This document shows, in pieces, positions 43,501 through 53,106 of a stretch of 64,000 bases of DNA (positions within the stretch are counted from its first letter, which is position 1; every line of letters begins with the position of its first letter). Below the pieces are notes generated by a model. That model was given only the letters and a program-made list of their open reading frames with translations, was not told where the DNA came from and did not search any database. The position numbers and the translations under genes were made by a program. Source of the stretch: Sthenelais limicola (lineage: Eukaryota > Annelida > Polychaeta > Phyllodocida > Sigalionidae); the NCBI GenBank assembly GCA_942159475.1, contig OW804094.1, forward strand, positions 53,068,966 through 53,132,965, given 5' to 3'.

Positions 43501-45462
43501 CTTTAGAGTAAATCAATATAAACACGCATAACTACAACTATACATTATTTAAACATTACCAAGGATGATATACGGTACTCCCCAAATCCATAATTAATTA
43601 GCAACTACCCTAACGTGTTATGTTATTTGAATCTGCTTTTATTTAACATAAAACACGAATAAAATGTGTGCTATAGGCCTACAGTATAGTATATATACAG
43701 TATATATATACACAGTATAGTAGATAATGTATGAATGCTTTCCGACTATTATACACCTATATACCTATATTAATAAAACTACCTTCTTTGAAACTACCCA
43801 ACATACCATTCGATGATTATGATCGTCCATATAGTTTACCAAATGCCGTCTACAATTCACACAACATTTTGATCGGCCATGTTGTCTCCCCTATGCCCGG
43901 CCCTAATGCATATCGCCTCGCTGTCACCTCGCTGCCAGTGTCAATGTCAGTGTCAAATAACTATGTGTCAAATTCGTATGTTCTAGTATTAGTAACTAGT
44001 ATTAGTTATATATTCGTAACTGCCCTTATCCGATGAAGCCGACATATTTTATTTAATTGGACCTTCGCACAATCTCTCGTTTCTACATGTAGTTTTCTCT
44101 TCGCTACCAATTCTTCATCTAGAAGAGACTAATGAGAGCCGCTACCGCTACCATTAATTGGACCATTCGCTCAATCTCTCGTTGCTACATGTAGTTTTCT
44201 CGTTGCTACCAAATCTTCATCTGAGAAGAGACTAACGAGACTACCATCATATTCAAAATATCATCTTATTCCCGACTACATATTCAGCTTAAGTGTGTCA
44301 AGCCGACCTATTTACTGCAGACCTGACTCGCACGCATGCGCAACTGCACTCAACGGCCATACTTCGCACAGCGAATACACATCTCTCGTTGCTACAGTTT
44401 TCTCTTTGCTACAACATCTTCACATCCACCGAGAAGAGACTACTGAGACTACCATAATGAGTAAGTTAACATATTTGTGAGTCGGACTATATTTAAATGT
44501 AACTTGCACTACTAAATAAACTAACTTGTGTGCTTATAGGCACATATGACTGTGTACCGGTACACTTTTGGCGCTAGTGTACCGCTGTCACCGTTCATAG
44601 TCTGTAGCTATGTTCGTAACTGACCTAAACTGACCCACTCCTGTTAACCCAGTGTCATATACATTATATTAATCATTAATCATGCAAGCTTATTACATTT
44701 TGTTGATCCCCAAATGCCCTACCATTCGGTTATTTCGATCGTGATCGCCTCGTGAGGCAGTGTCAATGCCATTCGGTTATTTCGATCGTGATCGCCTCGT
44801 GAGGCAGTGTCAATGACTCGCCTCACTGTCAGTGTCAATCCCCCATGCAACTAAAAGCGCGTATGTGCGGCATAGCATAGCATTAGACGATTTTGTTGTG
44901 GTTCTTTGTGTTATCTTACTGAGTGATTCGACTCAGTCTCAGTGTTCATATTCAACGCGTCTTCATATATTCTTTAGTCCGACCCGCCTCGTTTATTCCC
45001 TTATTATCGCCTCACTGCCAGTGTCAATATATTTTTTTAGTCCGACCCGCCTCGTTTATTCCCTTATTATCGCCTCATTTGCCAGTGTCAATAATGACTT
45101 GCCTCACTGTCATTGGCAATCCCCCAACCCCAACCAAAAGCGCGTATATGTCACCTGTCGACTCAACAGTGTCAGAGTGTTTGTCACTAGGTTGACGTGT
45201 ATGCCAGCCAACTGCGCTACCACAACTGAGCTAATCATTACTGAGCGCATCAGTGTTTGTCAACACGCGATGTTTCTCAGGTGTGTCAGTGTCAAAATGA
45301 CTCGCCTCACTGTCACTGACAATCCCCCAACTAAAAGCGCGTATATGTCGACTCAACAGTCGACAGGTGTAAATGTCAGAGCAATGTCAGAATGTTTGTC
45401 AACACTGATGCGCGATGTCTCTATGCGTTTGATTTCTCAGGTGTCATAGCCTAGCCGTCTGG
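43501..45462. repeat. Repeat-rich 5' flank of the SGNH gene
   Basis: Short imperfect direct repeats succeed one another. CTCGTTGCTACATGTAGTTTTCT-type units lie at 44080-44230 and near 44390. A 51-base duplication with CGATCGTGATCGCCTCGTGA lies at 44730-44830. GTCCGACCCGCCTCGTTTAT units lie at 44978-45080, and AACTAAAAGCGCGTATATGT units between 44850 and 45345. The frames reading through them are repeat artefacts. Confidence 0.55.
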
Positions 45463-45557
45463 GGTATATAAATCTCTGCAACTCTTTTCATAATCACATT
45501 ACATCGACACATCTACAAGTACACATCTATCTATCTATCTACACAACAATTATCACA
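45463..45557 (+). promoter_or_regulatory. TATA promoter and leader of the SGNH gene
   Basis: TATATAAA at 45465-45472 precedes the ATG by 86 bases. A TCATAATC initiator-like sequence lies about 30 bases downstream of it, and the leader has a (TCTA)4-type repeat. The start ATG at 45558 is in context ACAATGA. Confidence 0.5.
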
Positions 45558-46208
45558 ATGACTATCAGAGTACTACTCATTGCGGATTCACGAGGACGGC
45601 AGCTGAAGCCGTTCATCCACGAAATCCCTCGATGCCATCTCGAAGTCGTTAGTGGGGCGACACACGAGAAGGCTCTACAACGTGTCGCCGAGATGATAAA
45701 GACGCACCAGCCAGAACTGATTTACTTCCTAACTGGTATCTGCAACGTCACCGCCAGAACGTCGACTACGAGGAAGACCTATCTGCGGTACAAGAAGGTG
45801 GACATATTGAGGGACGCTTTGGTGGCAAGCATGGAGCGAGTCATCAGACGAACCAAGCGCCTCTCCCCCCGTTCTCTCATCACGTTCGGGCCGATAACGG
45901 GGATCGACCTTCAGATGTATAACAGAGCAAGCAAAGAGCACCCAGAACAGGAGTACCTCAACAGTGCCATTCGTCCGCTGAACCAAGCCATCACTCGGAT
46001 GAACGTAAAGAACGGGGGCATAACACCATGGACAGCAACTATAGTTCACCGAGACAGCCGTGGTCTAGTATCACACTCCTACAAAAGACTGTACGACGGC
46101 TGCCACCTGACCCCTGAGACCGCGAAACACTGGATCAAAAAGCTGCGACACAGCGTAAAAGTCACGACTAAATATTACTTGGACATTGTTGCTGAACTCG
46201 ATAATTAG
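45558..46208 (+). CDS. SGNH-hydrolase-like protein, intronless
   Basis: A 216-residue frame. Block I is VLLIADSRGRQLKPF (residues about 5-19), with the serine in the GDS position. A block III-like LTGICN follows near residue 61, and block V is YDGCHLTPETAKHWIKKL, giving the DxxH pair near the C-terminus. Ser, Asp and His of an SGNH triad are therefore all present, with Gly-Ile-Cys-Asn in place of GxND. SGNH proteins are esterases or acyl-hydrolases; small versions like this are often multi-copy and transposon-associated in invertebrates, and the substrate is unknown. There is no signal peptide or membrane segment. It has a TATA box upstream, a GGGTTTAAACCC palindrome at 46280-46291 and AATAAA at about 46312, so the transcription unit is compact and complete. 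Confidence 0.7.
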   Translation: MTIRVLLIADSRGRQLKPFIHEIPRCHLEVVSGATHEKALQRVAEMIKTHQPELIYFLTGICNVTARTSTTRKTYLRYKKVDILRDALVASMERVIRRTKRLSPRSLITFGPITGIDLQMYNRASKEHPEQEYLNSAIRPLNQAITRMNVKNGGITPWTATIVHRDSRGLVSHSYKRLYDGCHLTPETAKHWIKKLRHSVKVTTKYYLDIVAELDN

Positions 46209-46480
46209 TGTTGTGTTTATAATGCCTGCGCACGTGTTGATAGTGTTAGAGACAAACATTCGCCACGATCTAAATTAAAATGGGTTTAAACCCTATTTAA
46301 ACGCACATTTTCAATAAACTGTTCATATATGTCAAACACTTGTTTTTCTTTTTTTTCTGAACGAAACTATTCACTAATAGGTCACTAATGGAAACACGAC
46401 ATAGACACAGATAAACTGTTAATTACTCGTAAATTTTATTTACAATGGCGGCCGGTTTATTTACAATCCATGTACAGTCA

Positions 46481-46612
46481 GTCATCTTAAGAGGCTGTAT
46501 TTAAAATTATGTACAGGCTAAGAGGTTGAGGCGTGTTACAGTCATCTTAAGAGGCTGTATTTACAATTATGTACAGGCTAAGAGGTTGAGGCGTGTTACA
46601 GTCATCTTAAGG
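46481..46612 (+). repeat. 60-base tandem repeat, 2.2 copies
   Basis: GTCATCTTAAGAGGCTGTAT begins copies at 46481 and 46541 and a partial one at 46601. No gene function is seen. Confidence 0.85.
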
Positions 46613-46852
46613 CTGAATCCTGGTCAAGGGGCGCACTATTAGAGGTTAAACGTTCTTCAGCTGAAAACAAAAGTAACCAATTACTCAACTATAATTGCTT
46701 GACATAACATTTAAAATACCTCTTAATTGCTCATAACAACTGATGAAAAAATCACCTCAAGCTTTGATTTATTAATATAGACATATTAAACTTACTTTTC
46801 TTTTATTTATTCAGCTCAAGCTTTGATTTATTAATATAGAGACTTATTAAAC

Positions 46853-47063
46853 TTACACTGTCTTCGCGTCCTTCCTCTTCCTCTTTTCCTCATCTTTCGC
46901 CTCCTTCCTCTTCCTCTTTTCCTCATCTTTCGCCTCCTTCCTCTTCCTCTTTTCCTCATCTTTCGCGTCCTTCCTCCTACTCTTTTCCTCATCTTTCGCC
47001 TCCTTTTCCGCCTTTTCTTGCTCTTGCCCTTCCTCTTTCATCTGGATCCACTCCGCCAACTTC
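46853..47063 (-). CDS. Exon encoding a Lys/Glu/Asp-rich repeat protein (partial)
   Basis: The likely exon starts after the acceptor CTTATCTTATAG at 47064, with KLAEWIQMKEEGQEQEKAEK. It then repeats an 11-residue unit KDEEKRKRKEA about four times (33-base period, 46865-46996). It ends either at the stop (46853) or at a GTAAGT donor that overlaps the stop codon. A charged single alpha-helix or coiled coil is predicted from composition. Other exons of the gene are not identified, and low-complexity repeats like this give weak family evidence. I cannot assign a function. Confidence 0.4.
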
Positions 47064-47159
47064 CTATAAGATAAGATAAATAATGAGATCAATACAATGC
47101 GAAATGTATATACGATTGATTGACATGGAAGCAATTACAAGCCTCTGTATTCAGATATA

Positions 47160-48309
47160 TTTACAATATTCCTAATATTCACATTCAGATTGTCAATCAG
47201 ATTGTGCAGGATCTCGCGTCCTACTGGATACTAATGGCAAAAATTGATAGAGGTAGAGACCGCCAGACAGTCTGACAGATACACTCAGTTCACGAAACAA
47301 GTACAGACCATCTACTCATCTCAGGAAATGACTCTATGACTACCACTTTATTTACTGTTATTTTTAGGGTTCGTACCACTTCTATGATGTTCTAAATCTC
47401 ATAGTAGGCCTAAATTTTGATGAACAAATAGAATTGGAAAGGTTGAGAGAATTAGTAATCTTCTTGAATGTTTTCGAATGAGATTGATTCGGTAAAATAT
47501 TCTTAGAATACAGGAAATAAGAAGTATATTCATTCATCTCAAATGCAGAGGCGCTCCACCCTGTGGACAAGTGAGGTCTAGAGCAAGTATGATATATGCT
47601 GAATCGAAATTGAAAATTTTAGCAAATGACATGATTTTGAGGAGAGCCAGAACCAAATCGCCAAATAATATTTAATCTTAATTAATTGCTGTCGGGCAAG
47701 CTTGATACAACTTGCCCGCCACGATTTTTACTTGCCAAAATGGCCCGGGCAAGCTCTTATTTCGCACACTGCTATTCTATTCCTTAACCTAGAGAAAAGT
47801 TTCGGACTTTAACCTATTGGCATAAAATTTCAGATTATAACCAACGAGACTAGGGGAAGAGAGGACCTTTAGTGAATCCCCTTGTCTTTAGCTTTCCAAT
47901 CACGATCAAAGGACCAATGTGACCCGGACCCTTTACCCCTTATCAGATCAGAGACAGCCCAGACCAGTCCAGACAGGCCAGCAAGCCCAGGGTCGGGTCA
48001 GCTCAGCTCAGCTCAGCTCAGCTCAGGTGTTGTTTCCCCAGTGTAACCACAAAACTTTGTAAATTAAAGGATGTACAGAAATAAGTCATGTCATGTGTAA
48101 ATATATTCTCCTTTTGATACTTTTGGTCTTTATTCAATAATTCTATCTTGTTTAGAAGCCAAGATAATATTTTATACATTAAACCCATGTGATGTGTCCG
48201 TGTCAGAGTTCATTATGGTAATTGCTTGGAATGGGAATAGTCAATCATTCTACTAACTATTTACATATTATATAGAAAAGGAAATTTACATTAATTAACG
48301 AAAGGATAT
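47160..48309. other. Intergenic stretch, no gene seen
   Basis: AT-rich DNA with a (GCTCA)5 microsatellite at about 47998-48025. No supported coding sequence. Confidence 0.5.
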
Positions 48310-49428
48310 TTACACTGTGGATACCAAGTTGTTATATAGTTCACGCTGTACAACTACGGTAGTCCTTGGCACTACAGCATGCCGTTCTACCGGGTAAAAT
48401 ATTTTCCCGCGAGAACCAGTACCATACTTGTCAAAGTCAAAGATCATGCCACAAGTTTTAGTTTTCGGTTGTTTGCTGACTTTGGACCCTTTGATTTTGG
48501 TAGATATTTTTTTGGCTTTACACACTATTTCGGCTTTGCATCGCAACTGAAGCTGAAAGGAAGTATATATACATTTATATAATGTATAAAGTATTTTTTT
48601 TAATTGTACAATGTACTTAAACGACAATTAACTTCTTCATTATGTGCCAAAATTACCTTAATACACCGGAAACTCCCGTCGACATGTGAAAAATACGTGA
48701 CACTGGTAATATTGTTTACAGACAACTCATGGCCACAGTCACTGCACAGGCCTGTCGGATAAAAAAGATATTAAATCATTTATATTGTAAATATGTTGTA
48801 AATATATGTAATATATATTGCCGGTATATATAGTGATATGATATGTTACCTGTAGGTGGAACAAGGCAAATCGGTTCTTTTGCTTCTTGTTGTTCAGAGC
48901 GGATTGTTCTAATGACTCCGGGTGTGATTATTGCAAATTTGTCACTGTCACTGTCGCCCAAACTCAACCAGTAATCAAGTAGTTTCTGCATTATTGCATC
49001 ATTCAGGTGCAAGGGAAAGTGTGATGCAAATTCAGTGACGAATTGAGGAGATATTCCGGCTGTATGCAGTTGCTGGCGAATGACTGCATTAGCACTGATA
49101 TTTGATGTGATACCATATTGACTAAATGACGCGACATTGTCCAAAGAATTGCTGTCTATAGACAATTTAGCCATCTGAAATAGTAAAATATTACAATTCA
49201 TCTTAATCTGCCTATGAGTACTTGATACTTATTAATTGTTTCGATTACTTGAATTACATTAAGCCAATGTCTAAAATAAATACTGACTGCCTGGTCGATT
49301 TGACGCCACGTTTCCACATCTGTGCAGAACTGTTGATGCTTCTTTGTTTTGTTTTTTTTTATCGTTGCACGTTGTATAACTGGTGACGGTTCCTTTTCCA
49401 ATGATACCTTCTTAATTGTCGGAGCCAT
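48310..49428 (-). CDS. Unrecognised four-exon gene with a Cys zinc-binding module
   Basis: Exons on the minus strand: 49428-49222, 49174-48850, 48751-48657, 48546-48310. The junctions are GT-AG and in frame, giving 287 residues. Exon 1 begins MAPTIKKVSLEKEPSPVIQR and has a basic stretch KKNKTKK. Exon 2 is helical (QYGITSNISANAVIRQQLHT...) and ends KEPICLVPPT. Exons 3-4 form a Cys cluster, CSDCGHEL then FRCIKLRC and CKAEIVC, that could bind zinc. The C-terminus is basic. Two acceptors six bases apart precede exon 4 (48552 and 48546) and would add or drop two residues. A CxC-type module as found near KDZ transposases is possible, but I cannot confirm this. The function is unknown. Confidence 0.55.
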
Positions 49429-49823
49429 ATCGGAAGTGACGATTGTGAATACCGTATCTGAGAATCTGTTGAATATATACTACTTGGTTCACTTTGCACA
49501 GTTAGCGAGTCATGTGTGAAAAGCGAATGTCATCTCATCTTAGATAGCTGTGTCAACTCTTGTGGATGTCAGCTCATCTTAGTTAGCCATGTATGTCATC
49601 TCATCTTAGTTAGCCATGCGGCTGTCATTTTATTCATATTCAATTTTGATTATCAGTTCATCGGGCTCGGCTCATACGTGTCAACAACGAGGCGTTGGTG
49701 GATATGTCAATTTTGGGGTATCGGTGTCAACACTTTTGTCTTGCATATAGTTTCTATTATAGTGCTGATATATACAGCTTACTATAAAATCATTATATAA
49801 AATTGTATACAAAATGTGAATGT

Positions 49824-50178
49824 GGTAAAGTAGTATAGATTGTAGTACATTAATTTATTAGAAATTCTTGTCCATTCATGTTTTCATAAGCGTTAAACTT
49901 CTCACTGCTGACTTTGTCTACTTCGGAAATAAATACCCGGTGTTGGGGGAAAAATAAGTTCCAGTTGTATAGGATATGTATTTCGATATAGGGGGAATGG
50001 TAAAGTAGTATAGATTGTAGTACATTAATTTATTAGAAATTCTTGTCCATTCATGTTTTCATAAGCGTTGTAAAACTTCTCACTGCTGACTTTGTCTACT
50101 TCGGAAATAAATACCCGGTGTTGGGGGAAAAATAAGTTCCAGTTGTATAGGATATGTATTTCGATATAGGGGGAATGG
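49824..50178 (+). repeat. 175-base tandem duplication
   Basis: Two nearly identical copies, starting GGTAAAGTAGTATAGATTGT at 49824 and 49999, differ by a small indel near ATAAGCGTT(GT)AA. They lie just beyond the 3' hairpin of the minus-strand gene of the divergent pair. Confidence 0.85.
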
Positions 50179-50233
50179 GCATGGTTACATGAAGGGGCAT
50201 GGTTGAATATATGCGTCTCTTAAAACATTTTGT

Positions 50234-50249
50234 AGCCCTGAAAAGGGCT
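50234..50249 (-). terminator. Histone-type 3' stem-loop of the minus-strand gene
   Basis: On the minus strand the sequence is ACCCAAAGCCCTTTTCAGGG then CTACAAAA, 24 bases after the stop. It matches the metazoan histone mRNA processing signal in its six-base-pair stem, TTTC loop, upstream CCAAA-like and downstream ACAAA flanks. The outermost G-C pair is replaced by A-T on both sides. Confidence 0.7.
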
Positions 50250-50272
50250 TTGGGTTAATGTGTGTTTTCAAT

Positions 50273-50674
50273 CTATTGGCGGAAGAAGACGTCGGTGTCT
50301 ATTCCCTTCTCACGCAATTTCAACAGTAGAGACATCTCCTTCTCCAAATGGAAATGCTGGAGTTTCCTCCTGTCCCAAAGGCATTCTTCATACGCTGCCA
50401 ATCTTGTCCGACAATTACGAAATTTGGCAACTGACAGAGGATATTCAGCGCGTCTCATCTTTGCTTTGAGTCGGGAAATAACACTTCTTAAGTGTGAAAG
50501 TCTTTTCGCAAGTTCCGTCACTTGTCGTCCGTTGACAATGAGACGGAAAATATCGTCCCTCAAAGTCGCAGTAACATATGCAGTCGCATTAGAACCACGC
50601 AGCATCCCCAGGCGAAACACTTCGACAACTTCTTCGGAAGAAATAAATTTAGGAAGTATAATTGGAAATTCCAT
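50273..50674 (-). CDS. Small helical protein A of a divergent paralogous pair
   Basis: A 133-residue intronless gene starting MEFPIILPKF. It shares with its divergent neighbour the blocks EEGM/LGMxxGSN, ATLRDD(I/V)FR(L/M)I, KFRxxRxxLAxYEExLWxxR and a C-terminal EMSLL....GIDT(D/E)xF. The middle is basic and predicted helical (LSHLRSVISRLKAKMRR). No signal peptide, membrane segment or known domain is seen, and it is not a histone fold that I can recognise. A TATA-like TTTATATATC lies about 45 bases upstream. The 3' end carries a histone-type stem-loop and no nearby AATAAA is evident, so replication-dependent, non-polyadenylated mRNA is a reasonable inference. The function is unknown. Confidence 0.7.
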   Translation of the reverse strand: MEFPIILPKFISSEEVVEVFRLGMLRGSNATAYVTATLRDDIFRLIVNGRQVTELAKRLSHLRSVISRLKAKMRRAEYPLSVAKFRNCRTRLAAYEECLWDRRKLQHFHLEKEMSLLLKLREKGIDTDVFFRQ

Positions 50675-50719
50675 GTTGCATAGAAATTCTAAGTGCGGAT
50701 TGATGCAAGTATTGAAGAT

Positions 50720-50880
50720 ATATAAAGTGTAAGCTGTTCAAACAAGTGTACGGTACACGCAATCCAATGGGAAGCATCGGCCAATGAGGATATAGGATAT
50801 AGTTTCAGTTTAGGCTCCCCATTCCCATTGGCTTGTGTATACCGTACACTTGTTTGAAGAGTAATTTAGCGTCCACTATT
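50720..50880. promoter_or_regulatory. Symmetrical bidirectional promoter
   Basis: Two 37-base arms, 50737-50773 and 50822-50858, are inverted copies differing at three positions. Each contains CAAGTGTACGGTA and an inward CCAATGGGAA (CCAAT-box-like) element. They lie between the two divergent starts, which are 263 bases apart, with TATA-like TATATAAAG (50719-50727) and TATTTAATAG (50876-50885) on either side. The layout is like divergent histone gene promoters. Confidence 0.65.
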
Positions 50881-50937
50881 TAATAGTACTGAAGTATTGT
50901 TATTAGTTATTAGTTTGAATGACATCCGACAGTCGAG

Positions 50938-51372
50938 ATGGAATTTAAACCACCGGTTGCATCGTTAGAAGAAGTGATTGTCGCGTATGAAGGCGCCGGT
51001 AATGTATCGGTATCGGCACAAGAAGTGCTTCGCGCATTTGAAGAGGGGATGGCGCAGGGCAGTAATGTCGAATTGAATCTGTCGGCAACGTTGAGGGATG
51101 ATGTTTTTAGAATGATCATCAATGATAAAAAACTCTACCAAGTGAGGACTAAAATCGCTTACATCGACGGTGTTATCAAGGGATGCCTATCAATGCTGAG
51201 TCATGCAGATTGTTGTTTGACAATTGAGCAATTTCGTATTAATAGAAGAAAACTAGCATACTACGAAGAGGCCCTATGGAAAAAGAGGACCATCATGTAC
51301 TACTTTATGGAAATTTCGATGAGTTTGATCAGAAGATTGCTGCAAAATGGGATCGACACAGAGTTGTTCTAA
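50938..51372 (+). CDS. Small helical protein B of a divergent paralogous pair
   Basis: A 144-residue intronless gene starting MEFKPPVASLEEVIVAYEGA. It aligns without large gaps to protein A (50273-50674) from residue about 28 to the end, both ending GIDT(D/E)(L/V)F. It is about 11 residues longer, from extra sequence near its N-terminus. Conserved positions are ATLRDDVFRMI, QFRINRRKLAYYEEALWKKR and ISMSLIRRLLQNGIDTELF. No known domain is recognised. Helical, partly amphipathic composition suggests a coiled or helical-bundle protein, perhaps a heterodimer partner of A given the paired expression. The stop TAA is followed after 21 bases by a histone-type stem-loop. The function is unknown. Confidence 0.7.
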   Translation: MEFKPPVASLEEVIVAYEGAGNVSVSAQEVLRAFEEGMAQGSNVELNLSATLRDDVFRMIINDKKLYQVRTKIAYIDGVIKGCLSMLSHADCCLTIEQFRINRRKLAYYEEALWKKRTIMYYFMEISMSLIRRLLQNGIDTELF

Positions 51373-51393
51373 GAAGCTAACACCAAAACCAAA

Positions 51394-51409
51394 AGCCCTT
51401 TTCAGGGCT
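51394..51409 (+). terminator. Histone-type 3' stem-loop of the plus-strand gene
   Basis: AACCAAAAGCCCTTTTCAGG then GCTACAAAAT, 21 bases past the stop. The hairpin AGCCCT-TTTC-AGGGCT is identical to that of the divergent partner and matches the histone mRNA stem-loop except for the outermost pair. Confidence 0.7.
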
Positions 51410-51478
51410 ACAAAATGTCTTAAGACGATAATATATTCAATCCCCTGTTACCCATTGTCCTATAAAAGTCCCTAAAAA

Positions 51479-51770
51479 AGTCCTATGTAAAATGTATTTC
51501 TAATATATTGGATCCCCTATCCCAGTATAAGCATTTTTTTATTTGGTCCCATAAAATGTTGATTCTTTATTTAAAAGTCCTATGTAAAATGTATTTCTAA
51601 TATATTGAATCCCCTATCCCAGTATAAGCATTTTTTTATTTGGTCCCATAAAATGTTGATTCTTTATTTAAAAGTCCTATGTAAAATGTATTTCTAATAT
51701 GTTGAATCCCCTGTCCCAGTATAACATTTTTTTATTTGGTCCTATAAAATGTTGATCCTTTATGCCAATA
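51479..51770 (+). repeat. 97-base tandem repeat, 3 copies
   Basis: AGTCCTATGTAAAATGTATT begins copies at 51479, 51576 and 51673, with small differences such as ATATATTGGATC to ATATGTTGAATC. They lie just beyond the 3' hairpin of the plus-strand gene. Confidence 0.85.
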
Positions 51771-52007
51771 CGTCGTGATCATTTATTATTTTTCCCGTCT
51801 TGATCATACAGCGTCCTGAAATAAATAAATGACATTACAGGTGATTATTAATTTCGCAATTGTCCATATTAATCAGAGGACATATGAATAGGGTACATGT
51901 GATTATTATCGCATTGATTATCGATTGTTCTCAATTGTCCATATTAATCAGAGGATGAATATAAATGCAATTACATGCGATTATTATCGCATTGAATTAT
52001 CTAGATT

Positions 52008-52520
52008 ATGGGGGGGGGGGGGGGCTCTGGTCATATGATAGTTGGAGCGGAGCAGAGGACAGAAATGTACCCATATATACACAAGTGTAAGGTAGCCATA
52101 TCCCCATTTCGCGATTATGGGGGGGTCTCTGCTCCGCTGGGCGACCAGCGGAGACCAGCGGAGCAGAGGACACAAGTGTACCCATATACACACAAGTGTA
52201 CCCGTATACCCATTATCGAGATTATGGGGGGGTCTCTGATCCGCTGGGCCTCAGTCGCACTGGACCCAGCGGAGTGGGTAAGAGAGTGTGGCCTGACGGT
52301 CCTGTGGAATCCTGGGGGGGCTGCGGAGCACAGGCGAGCGAGTGTGGTGAAAGCGTCGCGTATAACCTGACATATGTGTCGAAGCGAGTGCAGTCAACCA
52401 TAACAAAATAAGAAAACAACTACAGGGGGATCTATAAGGTTGATGGGACAGCCGCAGGGCGGGCCGCAGGGCGGGCCGCAGGGAGCAGTATGGAAGAGCC
52501 GCTTAGTTCCATCAATTGAC
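52008..52520. repeat. G-rich and CCGCTGG-rich low-complexity stretch
   Basis: G-runs at 52008-52023, 52118-52126 and 52224-52232 precede repeated TCTCTG(C/A)TCCGCTGGGC and ACACAAGTGTACCC(A/G)TATA units. A GGGCCGCAGGGC triplication lies at 52450-52482. Frames through it have biased composition and are not supported as genes. Confidence 0.5.
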
Positions 52521-52834
52521 ACCGCTGTTCACTGACTTGAGTCATGAACAGCGCCGAGGCCCGGGTGAGACGGCTGGGTGGAGGTGGAGGGGAGTTCGTA
52601 TAAAAACAATATTAGGCGTTCAGATCTTCAGAAATATAACCAAACTATTAAAACAATTCAATTCAAGGCGGTACACTTTCTGGACAGAAGGCTCATGCAG
52701 GAGCCACCAGGGCGGCAGGGGTCTGTACAGCAGGAATCTGTGCCTCCTTTAAGTCTAAAACGACTTGTAAGAGTTCTTGTTTTGATCTCCTTCACTTCAG
52801 CCCTGGTAGCTGGCTGTTCTGACAGGCTAACATT

Positions 52835-53100
52835 AGGGCTCTTGAGGGGTTAATTCGACAAATCGACACAGCCCTTTCTTAGATCGACAAATTTCAAAGG
52901 CAACTAGTGACAAATGACAAAGATACTTTCTTAGGCTAGCCTGACAAATCGACAAAGACCTTAATAGTCCTTAACGACAAAAATTCGGCTGTTTTATGAA
53001 AATATAGCGACAAACGACAGAAGAATTTCCTTAGGGACAAACGACAATTGCCGTTTTTTGGTAGCGACAAGAGAAATTAGATACCCCCCTCAGGAGCCCT
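52835..53100. mobile_element. 266-base MITE with AGGGCTC(T/C)TGAGGGG ends and AACATT target duplication
   Basis: The left end AGGGCTCTTGAGGGG and the inverted right end AGGGCTCCTGAGGGG match at 14 of 15 bases. AACATT is directly repeated at 52829-52834 and 53101-53106. Inside are scattered CGACAAAT/CGACAAAC units in one orientation. No ORF is present. Confidence 0.75.
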
Positions 53101-53106
53101 AACATT

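Noticed and set aside
44832..45449. 205-codon plus-strand frame upstream of the SGNH gene
   Set aside because: It is built from short direct repeats (GTCCGACCCGCCTCG, AACTAAAAGCGCG) and lacks protein-like composition.
50273..51372. Divergent pair as core histones or linker histones
   Set aside because: Neither protein shows the histone-fold motifs or the Lys/Ala/Pro-rich composition of H1, despite histone-like 3' ends.
52008..52420. Overlapping frames on both strands in the G-rich stretch
   Set aside because: They read through G-runs and repeated CCGCTGG units with strongly biased residues.
43500..52500. The whole 43.5-52.5 kb cluster as one integrated DNA virus
   Set aside because: At least two genes here have ordinary spliceosomal introns, no capsid, polymerase or terminal repeats were found, and the small genes differ in 3'-end type.
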